Positions 1 through 41,164 of a DNA stretch of 64,000 nucleotides are shown here, piece by piece. Numbering within the stretch: the stretch's first letter is position 1; each line of letters starts with the position of its first letter. The position numbers were made by a program, and so were the translations under genes. This DNA is from Salvator merianae. Taxonomy: Eukaryota; Chordata; Lepidosauria; Squamata; Teiidae. The stretch lies in assembly GCA_003586115.2 (NCBI GenBank), contig QVOM02000116.1:38694128-38758127 (forward strand). The letters run 5' to 3'. The notes beneath the pieces are model-generated. The model did no database searches and had not been told where the DNA came from. It worked only from the letters and a program-made list of their open reading frames with translations.

Positions 1-29400
<29,400 letters not shown>

Positions 29401-30306
29401 ATATTATTGATGATTGTAATCAAGGGCTAAAGCTGGAGTGGAATCTGCCATTTTCAACACTCGGCTGACAAGCAACGACATGAGAAACTGGTGCACATCT
29501 GTTTTCACCAAGCAAGCTAGATACCATCTAAGTAACTAGATTCCTGCCTATTCTCAAGCCACGTAATAATGTAAATGTATGAGAGAACTCTTTGCAAACT
29601 CTTGTTTCTGAGGGAGAAAGGAGGAGGGACTTTGAAGTGCAGGCAATTTTATGAATGGTAATTTCTCTTTGTACTTTGATCAGTTGCTTCATCGTGGACA
29701 GCAACTGACCTTTTAGCTACATACACTACTTGCCATTTGGGTTTTGAAGATGTTCTCTTTGTAAAGTGTTATTTTGTTTAAAGCTGTGGATTTTCAAAAA
29801 GAATTTATATTTATATAAAACACATAGGACAAGATTGTATTTAACAATGCAATGTGTATTATTTGCTTCCCAGACCTCCATGCACAATTTCAGAAAAGGC
29901 AATGGCAGTCCAGTTGCATATCTGAGCTGGTCAAATCACCATTTATCCCCCCCCCGCCCCCCATATTCTAGATTTTCTTTTTAATAGGCAATGAATTGGT
30001 CTCAGTGCTGCTTCAGGTGCTAAACAAAGCATTATCAGTGGGTTTCTTTGGAAACCCTCCAAATCCAACTTTGATATACTCGGATATCCCAAAAATGTAT
30101 AGTGCCTTGTTTTTTTCTTTGTGTACAGTTTATATACAGAAAGATTGGTCTGCTTTGTGAAAAAGACTCCGAACAGTGTCCTATGCTCTACTTTTATAAT
30201 AGTAGGAATTTAAAAAAGCAGTTTCTAGTAACATGTTGTAAACATAAACTGTCTTTTATGATAAAGACTGAAAGTAAAGCTTCAGAATAAACTCTTGCCA
30301 ATGCAC
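29401..30306 (+). other. SVIL: SVIL 3' UTR
   Basis: About 0.9 kb from the stop codon to just past aataaa at 30286-30291. No competing canonical signal was noted between the stop and this one. A C-rich run (29947-29963) is an unusual interruption. Exact cleavage site is inferred. Confidence 0.7.
30286..30291 (+). terminator. SVIL: Polyadenylation signal AATAAA of SVIL
   Basis: Canonical hexamer 886 nt after the stop codon, followed by a GT/T-rich stretch (tcgtccttgttct) about 20-30 nt downstream. Confidence 0.75.
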
Positions 30307-30446
30307 TGACTCGTCCTTGTTCTCATCTAGTGACAGCCAGATCCTGCAGCTTGGATATCACAATGCATCATTTTACAATGTAATATATATTTGCCTTCAA
30401 CTGTGACCAAAAAGCGGTTGCTGAATCAGAGGCTGCATCTGCACAC

Positions 30447-30643
30447 GGCAAAAAAATAAGTGGCTGAAAAGCAGCTTAGAGGTAGACCATCTGCATGCTA
30501 TGCCTTAATCCACATTAAAGACCAGAAAATGAACTTTCAGAATGAATGGTCTGGCCTTGAGTGTGGGTTAGAGGTGGTACAGGGACACTGGCATCCACAC
30601 GTTAACACCTCTAAGTCACTTTTGACCTGCTTTTTTTTCTGGC
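30447..30643. repeat. Fold-back MITE just after SVIL
   Basis: Left arm 30447-30483 and right arm 30607-30643 are reverse complements with a few mismatches (shared gacttagaggt / acctctaagtc core). The flanking ggctgcatctgcacac resembles the ends at 35407 and 46385. Confidence 0.6.
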
Positions 30644-32026
30644 ATAAATGTATTTTCTGGCATAAAACCAGGACGTGTATTCCAAAATATCTTTAAACAG
30701 TTACTTCTAGGCACAATTCCTCATAATGGGAAACATGATTCATGCTGAGAAGTCTGTGCTCAGAAGAATAGTATTGCCTCTGCTGATACATCAGAGCCTT
30801 TGGATCATGAATTAGCTGTTTCTGTATTCCCGGATAGTGTTGTCTAAATATGAAGTCTAAGGTCTTGAACTCTCAGAAGCTCTTTCACGCGTGGTATACG
30901 GGGACACCACACAGTATGAATCAAGGGCTACTTGGATGCAGTGTGGTTTGTGGAAGAGGTTGCCAAGAAGGAATTAAGCATTTTCTTAATGTATTTCCTG
31001 GATATAACTATAATTGCAAAAACTGTAGTTGGAGTCACATTGGGTTTTTTTTTTCCTAACAGGTGAAAAACAAATAGAATGTACAGTAATGCAGGCATGT
31101 TTACATTTTGCCAAGGCAAATAAGTGTCAGAAAAAAGTTCCTTTGAGATTCAATTTTGATCCAAGGATTGGCTCTGCAGCTAATTCTTTGTTTTGTGTTG
31201 TGCCTAGTTTAAAACTTGCTAAGGGCTTGTTTGATTCTGAGAAAAATGGTCAAAACTTTAGCCATACCTGTATTACTCTTTTAGACTACACTGAAATGGT
31301 TTCTTCCTTTTTTTCTTCAAGCCCTTGTCCTTTCCAGGAGATATAATGCATTATACAATGTCCTCCCAGAAACTGAGGAAGCACTTTAGGTAGATTCTAA
31401 CACTTGGAAATGATATTTGTGGAGTGAAAACATTCAAGGCTTGCTAAGTAATTCTCTTCAGATGCTATTCTTCACCTGCCCAAATCTAAAGCAATCAAGT
31501 GGGCTTGGTGTAACTAGACACATGGTTTAGCTTAGTCTCCAAGCTCTTAAGTACTTGATAGTGCTTTAAATTTGAAAACATTGCCTAGAAATGTCAACAG
31601 TTGAAAGTCACGGCAACGACTTGAAATTACATGCTATACATCTGTGGCACGTGGAACTATCAGTTTGAGCTAAATCGTTCAATTGAACCATGCTTGCTAT
31701 GGTATTTATGTGTCCTAAATTAAAACTAGTGCCATAACATCTGATGAAGTAGGCTTAGACTACAAAAGCTCCTGCTACTAACATCTTTTTCTCATTTGTA
31801 GTAGTTTTTGGGCTGTTGTGCCGTGTTCTATAATTCTTCTGAGAACCTAAGCTTTCGGACATAGCTATGGTGTCCTGCTTCAGAGGATCTGAGTTCTGGA
31901 AGAGTCAAAAACAACTGATGATGTGCTAGATCTTGTCACCCTTCTTATAGATGTCCCTTACTATACTGCCATAGCTTGCTATGAACAGCCTGGATCAGGT
32001 TACTGCTCAGTTATTTTCTTTGTTTG

Positions 32027-32059
32027 CTTTACTACATTTATATAGTAAATGTAGTAAAG
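32027..32059. repeat. Perfect 14-bp hairpin
   Basis: ctttactacattta (32027-32040), 5-nt loop tatag, then taaatgtagtaaag (32046-32059). No known function inferred. Confidence 0.8.
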
Positions 32060-34496
32060 AAAGAGTGCTTTTTCAAGTAACCCATATCCCCAGCACTTAA
32101 AATTGGGTTCAGACTTGACTTAGAGCACAGATGTGATGTGGCCAATGAACTGACACTCAGTTAAGATCTTGCATCACTATTGTGAAGTTTCCAAACATTT
32201 TATATAGAATACACTGTGATCAGCCAAAATGCAAAATGGATAAAAGGACATGGATAAAACTATAACACAGATGAAAGGATGTTACTTTCCAAGCATGTAA
32301 TGCAAAGTATCATAGTTCCAGAAAGCAATTCTGTGATAATAGCTGTGCATATCTCCTAAAAATGGAAAGTTCCTAAGAGATAGCAGTATAGTATTCCTTT
32401 GTTGCACTGTGAGCTCCTTAAAAACTGGTAACTGTTTTGTAGCACAAGCTCTGGTGATGCAGACTTCACTTTGGCCTTACTCTTTAAACAACTGTATACT
32501 GTATATTCTTATGTGTAACCTGACTTCAGAGGGAAAAATATAATTAAAGGGAGGAATAAAATTAATGTTTCCTTGTTATGTATGTTTGTGCATACACACA
32601 AGTGCGTGCACAGTACCAATGCCTGTAGGCACATACACACAAACACACTCACACATCAAGGAAGACAAGCAGTTGGTTTATACAGAGGATAATCCAGACA
32701 GATAAGTGCTGTATCCCACTGGGGTACGAGCACTTACCAAGTTATCTAATCATGCAACAAGCATAGTCCAAGTGGTACAGTCAAGATGCAAGCATACTAC
32801 TTTATCTGCTTCTGATGGAAATAATTCAGGAACAAAATCATGTTTGGTCTTAATTAATTAGCCAAACCTGTAGCTTGAAAGTATGTACTACTGTAATCTT
32901 CTAACTGGGAATGTGATGTGTATCTTGTATCCATTTGATGGGATTCTGAATTCATTTGTGCTCAACTGACAGGGTCTTTTAGAGTGTTTTGCCTTTTTCA
33001 GCTTTGTTCTTTAGGGGTGTAAGGCAGATTTTTTTCCAACAAAAAATCCAAAACTTTTAAAAGTGTCGACGTAGATATTTGACAACTACAATTTACTGTG
33101 CTGCAATATAGATTCTGCTGTTGAGTTTATTTGCCTCTGCTGCATTTTTGGTGTCTTTTAAGACTTTTTATTAAAGACAAAAGTACCCATAAACTGTATT
33201 GTAAAGAAAATCTCACTACACAGATCAGAAAATTAAATAACTGTATATAAGACAGGATAATGCACAACATCGAATGAAGTATTTTACTTCCAAATCTTCA
33301 TAGGGAGTTCAAGTATTATGGTGAAGATAATTCATATGCTCCATAAATATTTGCTATACATTCCTGAATTGGCCTTTTAAACTCCTTTATGTCCTTAGAT
33401 TAATTTTTGCTGTTTAACTATGTCTGCATTTTTCTTCCCAAGGAATCACAGTTTTGATAGGTTAGGAAAAAGAAAGAAAAGAAAATTTCATTTGAATTTT
33501 AAGAAACCAAAAAGAGCAGGTGTGTGAATGTAAAAACTTCTTAGAAGGTAGTCTTTCTACACCAGGTTGCTTAGCTGGTGTTATCAATGTGTCGTTGATC
33601 TACTACGCTTAGCATTAAAATCCTGGCATTCTGTGCCACCCCTGTACTGGCTCACAATCAACCAAAGTCAGCAAGGCTGAACTCGGAATGGTAAAAAGAG
33701 CTCAAACCCCAAACTAACCAAGCTGCAAGAAGTATATTGGCATGTGAATGACCTCACCTGTGAACTGTCTCTTACGAAGGCTGAGATTTTTTTAAACTGT
33801 ATGTGAATGCAGCTTAAGTCTCTAGTTTCAGTCCCACTCCACATACCCTCCTGAAACAACTCCTGAATAAATACCTGTCTCTCATGCTACATTATGATCA
33901 TGCCAGCTGTGGATCCCAAACCCCTCTACAACTTGCATCTACTAAATCAAACCATGGCAGGTGACTGCAATTTGAAAGAGAAGTTGCTAGAGCGTAGATC
34001 ATCAGACATCCTTTTGCAAATGGATTGTTATAACTTTGAGAATTTTATATGGGAAGCATAGGTACTCCAGTGACAGAGGTAGACTGACCCCATCTTTCAG
34101 AGGGAGAGTACTGCCTTCAAAAACTGGATTAAACTAAATGGACTCTACAACCTGCGTCTCTGTCTGGTATAAATTAAATTCTGTTTGTCTTCATCCAGTC
34201 TGTTAATGTAGGTGGAGATGGGTTCAAAGTGATCTGTGAAAGCTTTCTGGCCAATCTCCCATTGATGAAATCATGAGATCTTAGGGCAACTCTACATGGG
34301 CCAGTATACTAGTCCAGCAAGTGCACTAGGAGCCTCCTCCTGCTCACTGGTGCAAGGGAGGCTCCTGGTATGCTAGCTAGTCCGGTATATTTGCCAGTGT
34401 GGAATGGCCCTTCGGCCTGCTAACTTCAGCACAGTGTCTACATTCCCTACCTTCATGTTGTGTGGAACTTCTAAAGACCTGCCTTCAGGAAGAGTA

Positions 34497-34575
34497 ACCA
34501 ATGTGTGACCTTCCAAATTATTTTGAACTATAATTCCCATTATCTTTTGCTATTGCCCATCCTGGAAGGGGCTGG
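34497..34575. repeat. Fold-back MITE remnant (ACTACAACTCCCA family)
   Basis: ttgaactataattcccatta followed by a degenerate second arm. Confidence 0.5.
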
Positions 34576-34699
34576 GGAAAAAATATTCCTCCTCTCTAGC
34601 TGCTGCTAATGCAACTTTAATTGATGTCTGTTCCCCTTGTGACTTCTTGCTAATGCCAACTCTTCTATCCTAGAGAACAGAATCAGATGGGACAGTGTA

Positions 34700-34741
34700 T
34701 GGTTTGCTTGAAAACTACAGTGGTTTGCTTGAAAACTACAG
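34700..34741 (+). repeat. Perfect 21-bp tandem duplication
   Basis: Two identical 21-bp units (start tggtttgcttg, end aaaactacag) adjacent to each other; no mobile element attached. Confidence 0.95.
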
Positions 34742-35024
34742 TGATCCCATGCTTAGACTCAGTCATTTCAAACTGTATATGAAGTCTTGCAGCACATTTT
34801 TATTTTTTAAAGAAATCTGTATGCAGGGAGATGGCTACTTTCATGAATAGCGGCGCTTGCCTTCTCACAGGGGAGCACACTCATGTAGACTTCACTTCCA
34901 GTTCAAAGTGTCTTAGCTAGATAGTAGAAAGCATATGTATGTTATGGCATTTATATCCCACATGAAGTTGTTGTTCTTTTAAGAACAATCCCTCCCCAAT
35001 TATTCTTCCCCCCTTTTCATCACT

Positions 35025-35105
35025 CACAACAGCCCTGTGAGGTGGGCTAGACTAAGAAACAATGTCAGACCAAGGTCACCCATAGGCCTCAGCTTCCCCA
35101 CCATT
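35025..35105 (-). mobile_element. MIR-like SINE fragment
   Basis: acaacagccctgtgaggtggg and ccaaggtcaccca match the 3' half of sauropsid MIR/CORE-type SINEs in reverse orientation. Confidence 0.6.
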
Positions 35106-35184
35106 ATGTTACATGAATGAAGTAACAGGCTGACATAGACGTTCTGAAGTCATTAAAATATGGTAGATAGATATTAGCTAGAGT

Positions 35185-35345
35185 TTGGTACTAGGACTCA
35201 ACAGACTGGGAATTGAATTCCTACTCAAGTCATTAATCTCACTGGATGACCCTGGGTCACTCTTTTTAAACTAAATATAAAATGGAGCAGAGAACTATTC
35301 TAAGCTCTGTAGAGGAAGGGTGGGATATAAATCCAGCTAGTTGGT
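35185..35345 (+). mobile_element. MIR-like SINE
   Basis: Order of blocks fits this SINE type: ggactcaacagactgggaatt, actggatgaccctgggtcac, then gaggaagggtgggatataaa at the 3' end. Confidence 0.65.
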
Positions 35346-35406
35346 ATACTGAGGAGGTCCTTTTCAGCCATGCTATTCTTCCAGCTTTTCTGGCTTTTTC
35401 ATGTTT

Positions 35407-35543
35407 GGTTGCATCCAGACGTTGTTTACTTAGTCCACATTTTTGGATATTCCAGAATAAAGCATAGATATTCTGGAATATCCATGCTTTATTCTAGAAT
35501 ATCCAAAAATAGCGGAATAAGTAAGTGATGTCTAGATGCTGCC
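35407..35543. mobile_element. 137-bp hairpin MITE
   Basis: From ggttgcatccagac to gtctagatgctgcc (35530-35543). The whole element folds on itself: gtttacttagtcc pairs with ggaataagtaag, and tttttggatattccagaata pairs with tattctagaatatccaaaaa. Arms are about 58 bp with a few mismatches and an 18-nt middle. Target duplication not clear. Confidence 0.75.
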
Positions 35544-35879
35544 TCAATGCCTGGCCAAGTCTCTCTGGAAAGAAAGAAAGTGGATGGTGGTATCAAACTT
35601 TTTTCCAAATCTATTCAAATTCCAGGAATATGGATCTCAGCTTATTATACGTTTTCCTGGCATATCAAGGCGTTATCTGAGCTTCTGCATCAGCAATGGA
35701 CTCGTGTCTATTATGCTTCATCCCTGTAAGCTGAATTTTCAGCAACCCTGTTCCTTTGCGCAGTGCCTTGGTAGAAGACAGGCAGTGCCCTCTAAGCTCA
35801 GGGAGCTTATTCTGGGCCTAGAGCCAGGAAATTGTGCGCAGGTAAATCTGTCCACTTTTCCTAAGGGTATAATTTAGCT

Positions 35880-36870
35880 GCTCCTTCCCTGCCAAAATTT
35901 TGGCAATAAAGTGGTGACAGTGCTTCAGTTTCTAGCCTGTCTGACCTGCTAGCAGAACTAGAAATGGAATCCAAGACATCTACCTCTCTTTCTCCCACCT
36001 TAAAATGCAGCAGAATTTTATCAGGTGTTTTCAAACTGTGGCCACCCCGAGAAATGCTCAGGAGGCTTCGGCCTGTGACTTTCATTATTCCCCCTCACAA
36101 CACCTGACTGTCTTAAGTCCCAGCCACTGATCTGTGTGAGTGATTTTAATTAGCTTACTCCGGTTTTAACCTTGCTATTTTCTCTTGTAACCTGCCCTGA
36201 GACCTTTGGAATAGGGCAGTATAAAACTGTAAACAAATAAATAAGTCCTCCTTGTCATCTATAGAAGTTCTGGGACATCACTTTTTTAGTCCAAGTTTTA
36301 ATTCACTACAGGATTTTGCATCAGTTATCCATTCTCTGCTGAAATACCACAGACAAAAATGCAGTGAACATTGGTTCTCCAGCCCACTTTTGCCTCCTCT
36401 AATTTTTTTTAGTTCCTTGGGTTTTTTTTTTCTTACTGCTACTTACAGGACCAACGTCTTGTATTGCAAAGTATGCTGAAAAGAAATGTCTGCTCACATT
36501 GCTGTGACATGGGAGAGAAGCAGGAACAGCTGCAAAACAGTGTGCTACTGTTGGCTCAAAATGCCTGGGAGGAGGGCCTAGAATTTGCCTTTAGCCAGGT
36601 GTTGCCTAAAGCTCAGACAAATTGAGCCTGATGCTCCAGGGCTGCTTTTCTACATAAGATCACCCATTACAGAACTGATAGAAAGGGGAGCACGAAGGGT
36701 AACTACCACTGGACCAGTGCAGCTTTTGGGTGGGGTCTCAGATAGCAAGGGGAGGGGCTTATGGGGCCTTTGTCTGGCTGTTGACCTTGCTGTTTGCTTA
36801 TTATTCCACTCTATGAGTGTCTTTCAGTCTGGCAAGTATGAGGGGGTCAACTAGATCTCATTGTCAGGGG
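35880..36870. other. Intergenic, L2-like end, otherwise nothing named
   Basis: Includes an L2-like 3' end at 36130-36243 (cctgccctgagacctttgg ... acaaataaataag). The remainder shows no motif. Confidence 0.5.
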
Positions 36871-36874
36871 CCTA

Positions 36875-37045
36875 TTATAGCTGGCTTAGCTCCATGGTAG
36901 AGTAAACTGCCTGGAAAGTAGAGGGTTGCCAGTTCAATCCCCAGCTTCTTCCCAGAAGTAGGCCAAGAAAACTGCATAGAGGTGCCCATGCAGACAACTG
37001 GGAATCAGTCACAACTCAGTGGTACCCAACACCAATGTGCCTGAA
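36875..37045 (+). mobile_element. tRNA-derived SINE
   Basis: A box tggcttagctccatggtag and B box gccagttcaatccccagc correctly spaced, followed by a tRNA-unrelated tail with caactcagtggtaccca. Confidence 0.65.
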
Positions 37046-37261
37046 GAAGAGGATGGTGTTTCTCTTCCCACCATCACCTGGTAGGTATAGATGGGGATCA
37101 AGACTTGAACAGACCAATATGTATAATTATAATTGCTTACATTTACAGTATATGCTTATATTTATCCACATATATAGATACACATGCCTTCATTTTTTTA
37201 AAAATCAAAGAAATAAATCAGCGTAATTATATAAAACAAGACAGAAATACAAATGTATGAT

Positions 37262-37330
37262 AAGATTTATTTGTTTGTATTTCTATCCCACTCCATACCC
37301 AAAGGTCTCAGGGCAAGTCACAGTTATAGG
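37262..37330 (-). mobile_element. L2-like LINE 3' end
   Basis: Reverse complement reads tgccctgagacctttgggta then tgggatagaaatac and a (AAAT)-like tail; head-to-head with the copy at 37365-37640. Confidence 0.55.
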
Positions 37331-37364
37331 ACCCACACAGCTTAGTTTCAAGGGGGGAAAATGG

Positions 37365-37640
37365 GTGGGGATCCAGGATAGGGCCTTCTCAGGGGAGGCC
37401 TCCAGACTATGAAATGGTCTCTCCCCTGAGGTGCACTAGGCACCTTCACTTCATATGTTCTGGAAATCAGTGCAGACACACCAATTTACCATGGTCTTTG
37501 GCTGAGAGAACAGCTTCTCCTCCCCTGTTTCATGCACTGTTATTGTTTTTAGTGTGTTCATTTTATATTTTATTGTATTGCTGTAACCTGCCCTGAGGCC
37601 TTTGGGTATAGGGTGGGATAAAAAAGCAAAGAAATAAATA
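37365..37640 (+). mobile_element. L2-like LINE C-terminus and 3' end
   Basis: Translation of 37372-37470 gives DRAFSGEASRLWNGLSPEVH then APSLHMFWKS, the RLWNxLP...SL..F end of L2-like ORF2, followed by cctgccctgaggcctttggg and ataaataaa tail. Confidence 0.65.
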
Positions 37641-37719
37641 AAACATCCTAAAAGCCAGTGTTCAAAGTATGACCTAAATTTGCATCTTTACCTATGTATT
37701 AGCACTGTCAGAAATTAGA

Positions 37720-38060
37720 AGCAGGCGAAACCTCATACTCAAGGGTACATCAAAATGAGTGTTTCTCCATTCCCCAGCAGAGGGCATCTTGTGGAGACAC
37801 AACCACCAGAGAGAGCTGTGCTCGTGCTTTCGAGGAGCCTCAGTGAGGATGGTTCCACTGCTGTCACCAAGGCTGTGTTGCTCCAGTCACCACTGCTTTG
37901 AACCTCTACATCAATGTTGCGTATTTTGCTGTGGTGAGAGCCCAGTTCAGCACATGAGAAATGACCTCAGGGTTGCTTCTGGCACATTAAATTCTTTGAT
38001 GCTTGCAGGGATATCAAAGTCTTCACCTCTCCACAGCATCCCCTCCAAGGCATATTCAAT
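37720..38060 (-). pseudogene. Possible Psq-type HTH relic (transposase-like)
   Basis: Reverse strand reads ALEGMLWRGEDFDIPASIKE then FNVPEATLRSF, resembling the G-x(2)-S-x-x-x-A-x-x-F-x-VP-x-TL pattern of Psq/pogo HTH domains, then stop codons. Only a short segment matches; may be chance. Confidence 0.2.
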
Positions 38061-38099
38061 GTCCTGTGGAAACACACCCAAAATCGTGTGACTGAAAGA

Positions 38100-39285
38100 G
38101 AGAGCCAGAACCTCATGGGCTGAAGGATGTTGTTATCTGTCCTACTCCTATGAAATCCAAAGTAATCAGCTAAATGACCACATGCTTTAAGTGACTGTTG
38201 TCTGGTTCTGCACTGTCCAAATTATGGACAAGCACAACTAACAAATGTTGGTCCAGCTCTGAAAAAAACTGACTTGTTATCTGTTCTATTTAAATTTGTC
38301 TTCAGACCCAAAGCATCTATTCAGGCTCCTGGTACATTTTGAAAGGTTACAATGAATACCTAAGTGTAATGAAAAAGACTGTCATATTTTTCCTAAATGT
38401 TGGACTTATTGTTGAACTGCTGCCTAAAATGTGCTGTTTTGTCAAAACGTTCAATACTGAAATAAGATCAGACTATGGAATTTAATCAACATTAATGTCC
38501 ACAGTTGGAAATATTTCTGCCTGATTGCTAAGATACTCTAAGCAGCAAGGAAAACTATTGTACCTTACAGTTTTATGGCCCTTCCTATGCAGCAGTGACT
38601 TACTGTTAAGAAATGACTTGGCACACTCGCTCCATAAACTAGAAGTTGTTTTCATAATAATGTAGCTAGAGCTGGCAACATTTTATCATAAGTGCTGCAG
38701 TTCCAGTGGAAAATCGTTGTGTGCTATATGCTTGATGATGAATTGAGCATCATGTTGAAAAGAAGGGGAGGGAAGAAGGAAAGAAATGAATCTCCTTCAT
38801 TTTATTTACCAGGTGCGTAGGTGCTATATTTCATCTTCTAACCTGAACGTCTTTTGTTGAGTTTGTATGCTACATTTCATTCAAATAATGAGGCCTTCCT
38901 CAAATAGCATTTGAAGTAGTTTTTTCTGGTCCAGGCAAAGCTTCTGAAGGGATGTGGATGAAAAACAGCACTGAAGGGGCAACTCAGAATACCTGCTGTA
39001 AACCCCTTCCCTAGTTCTATATCTCTGTGTAACATGACCGAACCTTTGTTTCATCAGAACTTTATGTAATAATGCATAGCATTTCTAGACCCCTCAGCCA
39101 GCAAGGACAGTAGCAAAGGACAGTGGGAAATGTAGTTCAGCCCAAGGATCAAGCAAGCCCAGTTTTTTGCCAGAAAGCAAAATAGGTTCCTTTTTGAAAC
39201 TATCTTATGTCCTTTGCCTAGGACCCATTTAACCTGAATTCAGAAAGCCACTGTGGCTTCTGCTTTAATATAGAAGTTGGGTGGG
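38100..39285. other. Intergenic, nothing recognisable
   Basis: AT-rich sequence. 39090-39150 holds a weak ACTACAACTCCCA-like half arm (gggaaatgtagttc). Confidence 0.5.
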
Positions 39286-39362
39286 TTATATTTTAAATAC
39301 ATTTTAGTGTTTTGTGTTTTATTGTATGCTGTGATCTGCCCTGGGACCTTTCAGTGAAAGGC
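39285..39362 (+). mobile_element. L2-like LINE 3' end
   Basis: gtgttttattgtatgctgtg then tctgccctgggacctttcag, the same terminal block as at 37580. Confidence 0.5.
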
Positions 39363-39364
39363 AT

Positions 39365-40950
39365 CAACTCCATCAACAATATACCAATATTCAAGAACAC
39401 CACAAACTCAACTCCTCATGCAAAAATACACAGGGTTTAAAATACAGTGCAGAAAAATTAAATATTTGGATTTTATAATCCCTAAAAATTTAAACACAAC
39501 AATCTATACTAATTATAATTCCCTTTTACAAGCTATCCAAAATGAAATCAAATATTGGCAACCAAAATTACTAACATTACTTGGCCGTATTGCCAAGTAG
39601 ATGAAACTACTATCAAAAATATTATTCAAATTTCAAGTGTTAGTTTTCTGACCTCCCAATTAGATTACTAAAAATAAATGAACTTTTGAATAAACTTATA
39701 TTTAGAACTAAAGTTTTCCCAAAAGTCTAATTCAAAGACAGATGCTCATAGGAGGATGGGGAATACCAAATCTCCCCTCTATTTTGATACATTCTGCTTG
39801 ACACAGCTTATACAGGGCCTTTGGATACCAATACATCAATTTTGCCAAATAGAAAATAATATATTCCCTGGAATAAATAATGTCTTCCACATAAATAGCA
39901 TAAAAAACAGTGCAAAGAGGAAATCCAATTATAAAGAACTAATTACAATGATTGCTCCATTAATGAGGATGAGATGGTGTAAGCGCTCTCACATACAATA
40001 TCACATGAGATCTGAGGTAAGTTTGAGGATAATAGTTTGACTTACTTTGATTTCCACAAACAAATCAAAGGAAACTCAATCCAAAACGCATTATTACCAA
40101 TTGAAGCTAATGGACTTTTTTCTTTTTAAGTAATTTTATTGGTTTTGAATTTTTAATTGCCCTATATTGATTCAAATAACTTAATTATGGTAATTAACCC
40201 TTTTCCCCACCCATGACCACACGTCCCATACAGTAGCCTTCATGAGACCTTAATATACAATACCACAATTGCTTGATTCACTAATATCATATTCAGGAGA
40301 GCTACTTTAGTCAAAACAGCTTTGAGGTGGTAAATTTAGATCTTGGAATGTTTTGTGCTGCATCTATAAATGGTTTCCATTTTTTTGCCAATATAATATT
40401 GCTTTACCTCCATTCATTCCTGACTTCTGTGTTGTGATATGCTCATTTGTAAATATGGCCCATACTATCTTAAGTCATACTTTACTTCCTAGATTGACAG
40501 TGTGCTTCCATTGTCTTGTAATAGTTAGTGTTGCAGCATATATTAGATAATGTAGTACACATCGTTGATGTGATGATATGCTAAGATTTTTTTTAAAATG
40601 TAAAATAAAAATATCTGGAACAATTGAAGCTAATTGACTGACTTATAACTCATTAACTGTCTCAAATGATCTGAGCTTCAAGCAGCCATACAGTGACAAT
40701 TGGTCCTGTATGAGTTCCTACTGAAATCAGTAACAATATCATTTATATTCTAAAATATAAAATACACCCAGTGCTGAAGGGGATCCTCAGATAAACCGTT
40801 TTATGGTGGGAATGCTCCGGAATAGCAAAGTTTTGAGGTCAAATATAGTTGGATATAAATATTATATTTCCAAGGATTTACTTATTACATGACCTTGACA
40901 AAGTAAATCTTGACAGATATCAAAACCAGCTCCTACATTATATGCTATTT
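39365..40950 (+). mobile_element. L1-like LINE ORF2 fragment, interrupted
   Basis: Reads KIKYLDFIIPKNLNTTIYTN, EIKYWQPKLLTLLGRIAK, then WGIPNLPLYFDTFCLTQLI, matching the region after the RT of L1-like ORF2 (LSLLGRIA...KGGLGLPNLKLYY type). Frameshifts break it. It is split by the retro-insertion at 40116-40620; the part after 40639 is assigned by continuity only. Confidence 0.6.
40098..40638 (-). mobile_element. Retro-inserted L1-like 3' fragment with target duplication
   Basis: The copies 40098-40115 and 40621-40638 share caattgaagctaat exactly (18 bp, one mismatch in all). The insert, on the - strand, ends in an A-rich tail (seen as ttttttctttttaag) preceded by an aataaaa-type signal (seen as taattttattgg). 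This is the signature of LINE-type retrotransposition, 5' truncated. Confidence 0.75.
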
Positions 40951-40974
40951 GCAGCTAAGACATTAACAACAAGG

Positions 40975-41022
40975 AACTGTGACCTGATCCAGCAGAGCTG
41001 CGATTAAGTTCTTATGTTCTTA
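40975..41022 (+). mobile_element. CR1/L3-like 3' tail
   Basis: gacctgatccagcagagctg followed by gttcttatgttcttatg, the terminal block of the family at 2034-2646. Confidence 0.7.
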
Positions 41023-41037
41023 TGGGTATTTGGAATG

Positions 41038-41061
41038 TATGCATGTATGTATGTATGTATG
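41038..41061 (+). repeat. (ATGT)n microsatellite
   Basis: Repeated atgt units (gcatgtatgtatgtatgtat). Confidence 0.95.
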
Positions 41062-41125
41062 TCAGTTTATTGATTAGTCTTTCCACCACATCAAATATGC
41101 CATAATATATGCCATACATAATCTT

Positions 41126-41127
<2 letters not shown>

Positions 41128-41156
<29 letters not shown>
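41128..41156 (+). repeat. (TG)n microsatellite
   Basis: Uninterrupted TG run. Confidence 0.98.
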
Positions 41157-41159
<3 letters not shown>

Positions 41160-41164
41160 TGTTT

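Larger units (their letters stand above)
30307..34480. other. Intergenic, mostly unique AT-rich sequence
   Basis: Carries one MITE fold-back (30447-30643) and a 14-bp perfect hairpin (32027-32059). No in-frame conserved exon seen; ORFs here are short and lack family motifs. Confidence 0.5.

Noticed and set aside
36875..36950. Functional tRNA gene
   Set aside because: A and B boxes are recognisable but the cloverleaf is not intact and a SINE tail follows.
39365..40620. Twin-priming inversion of a single L1
   Set aside because: The A-tail side and the target duplication show a separate later insertion into the older copy.
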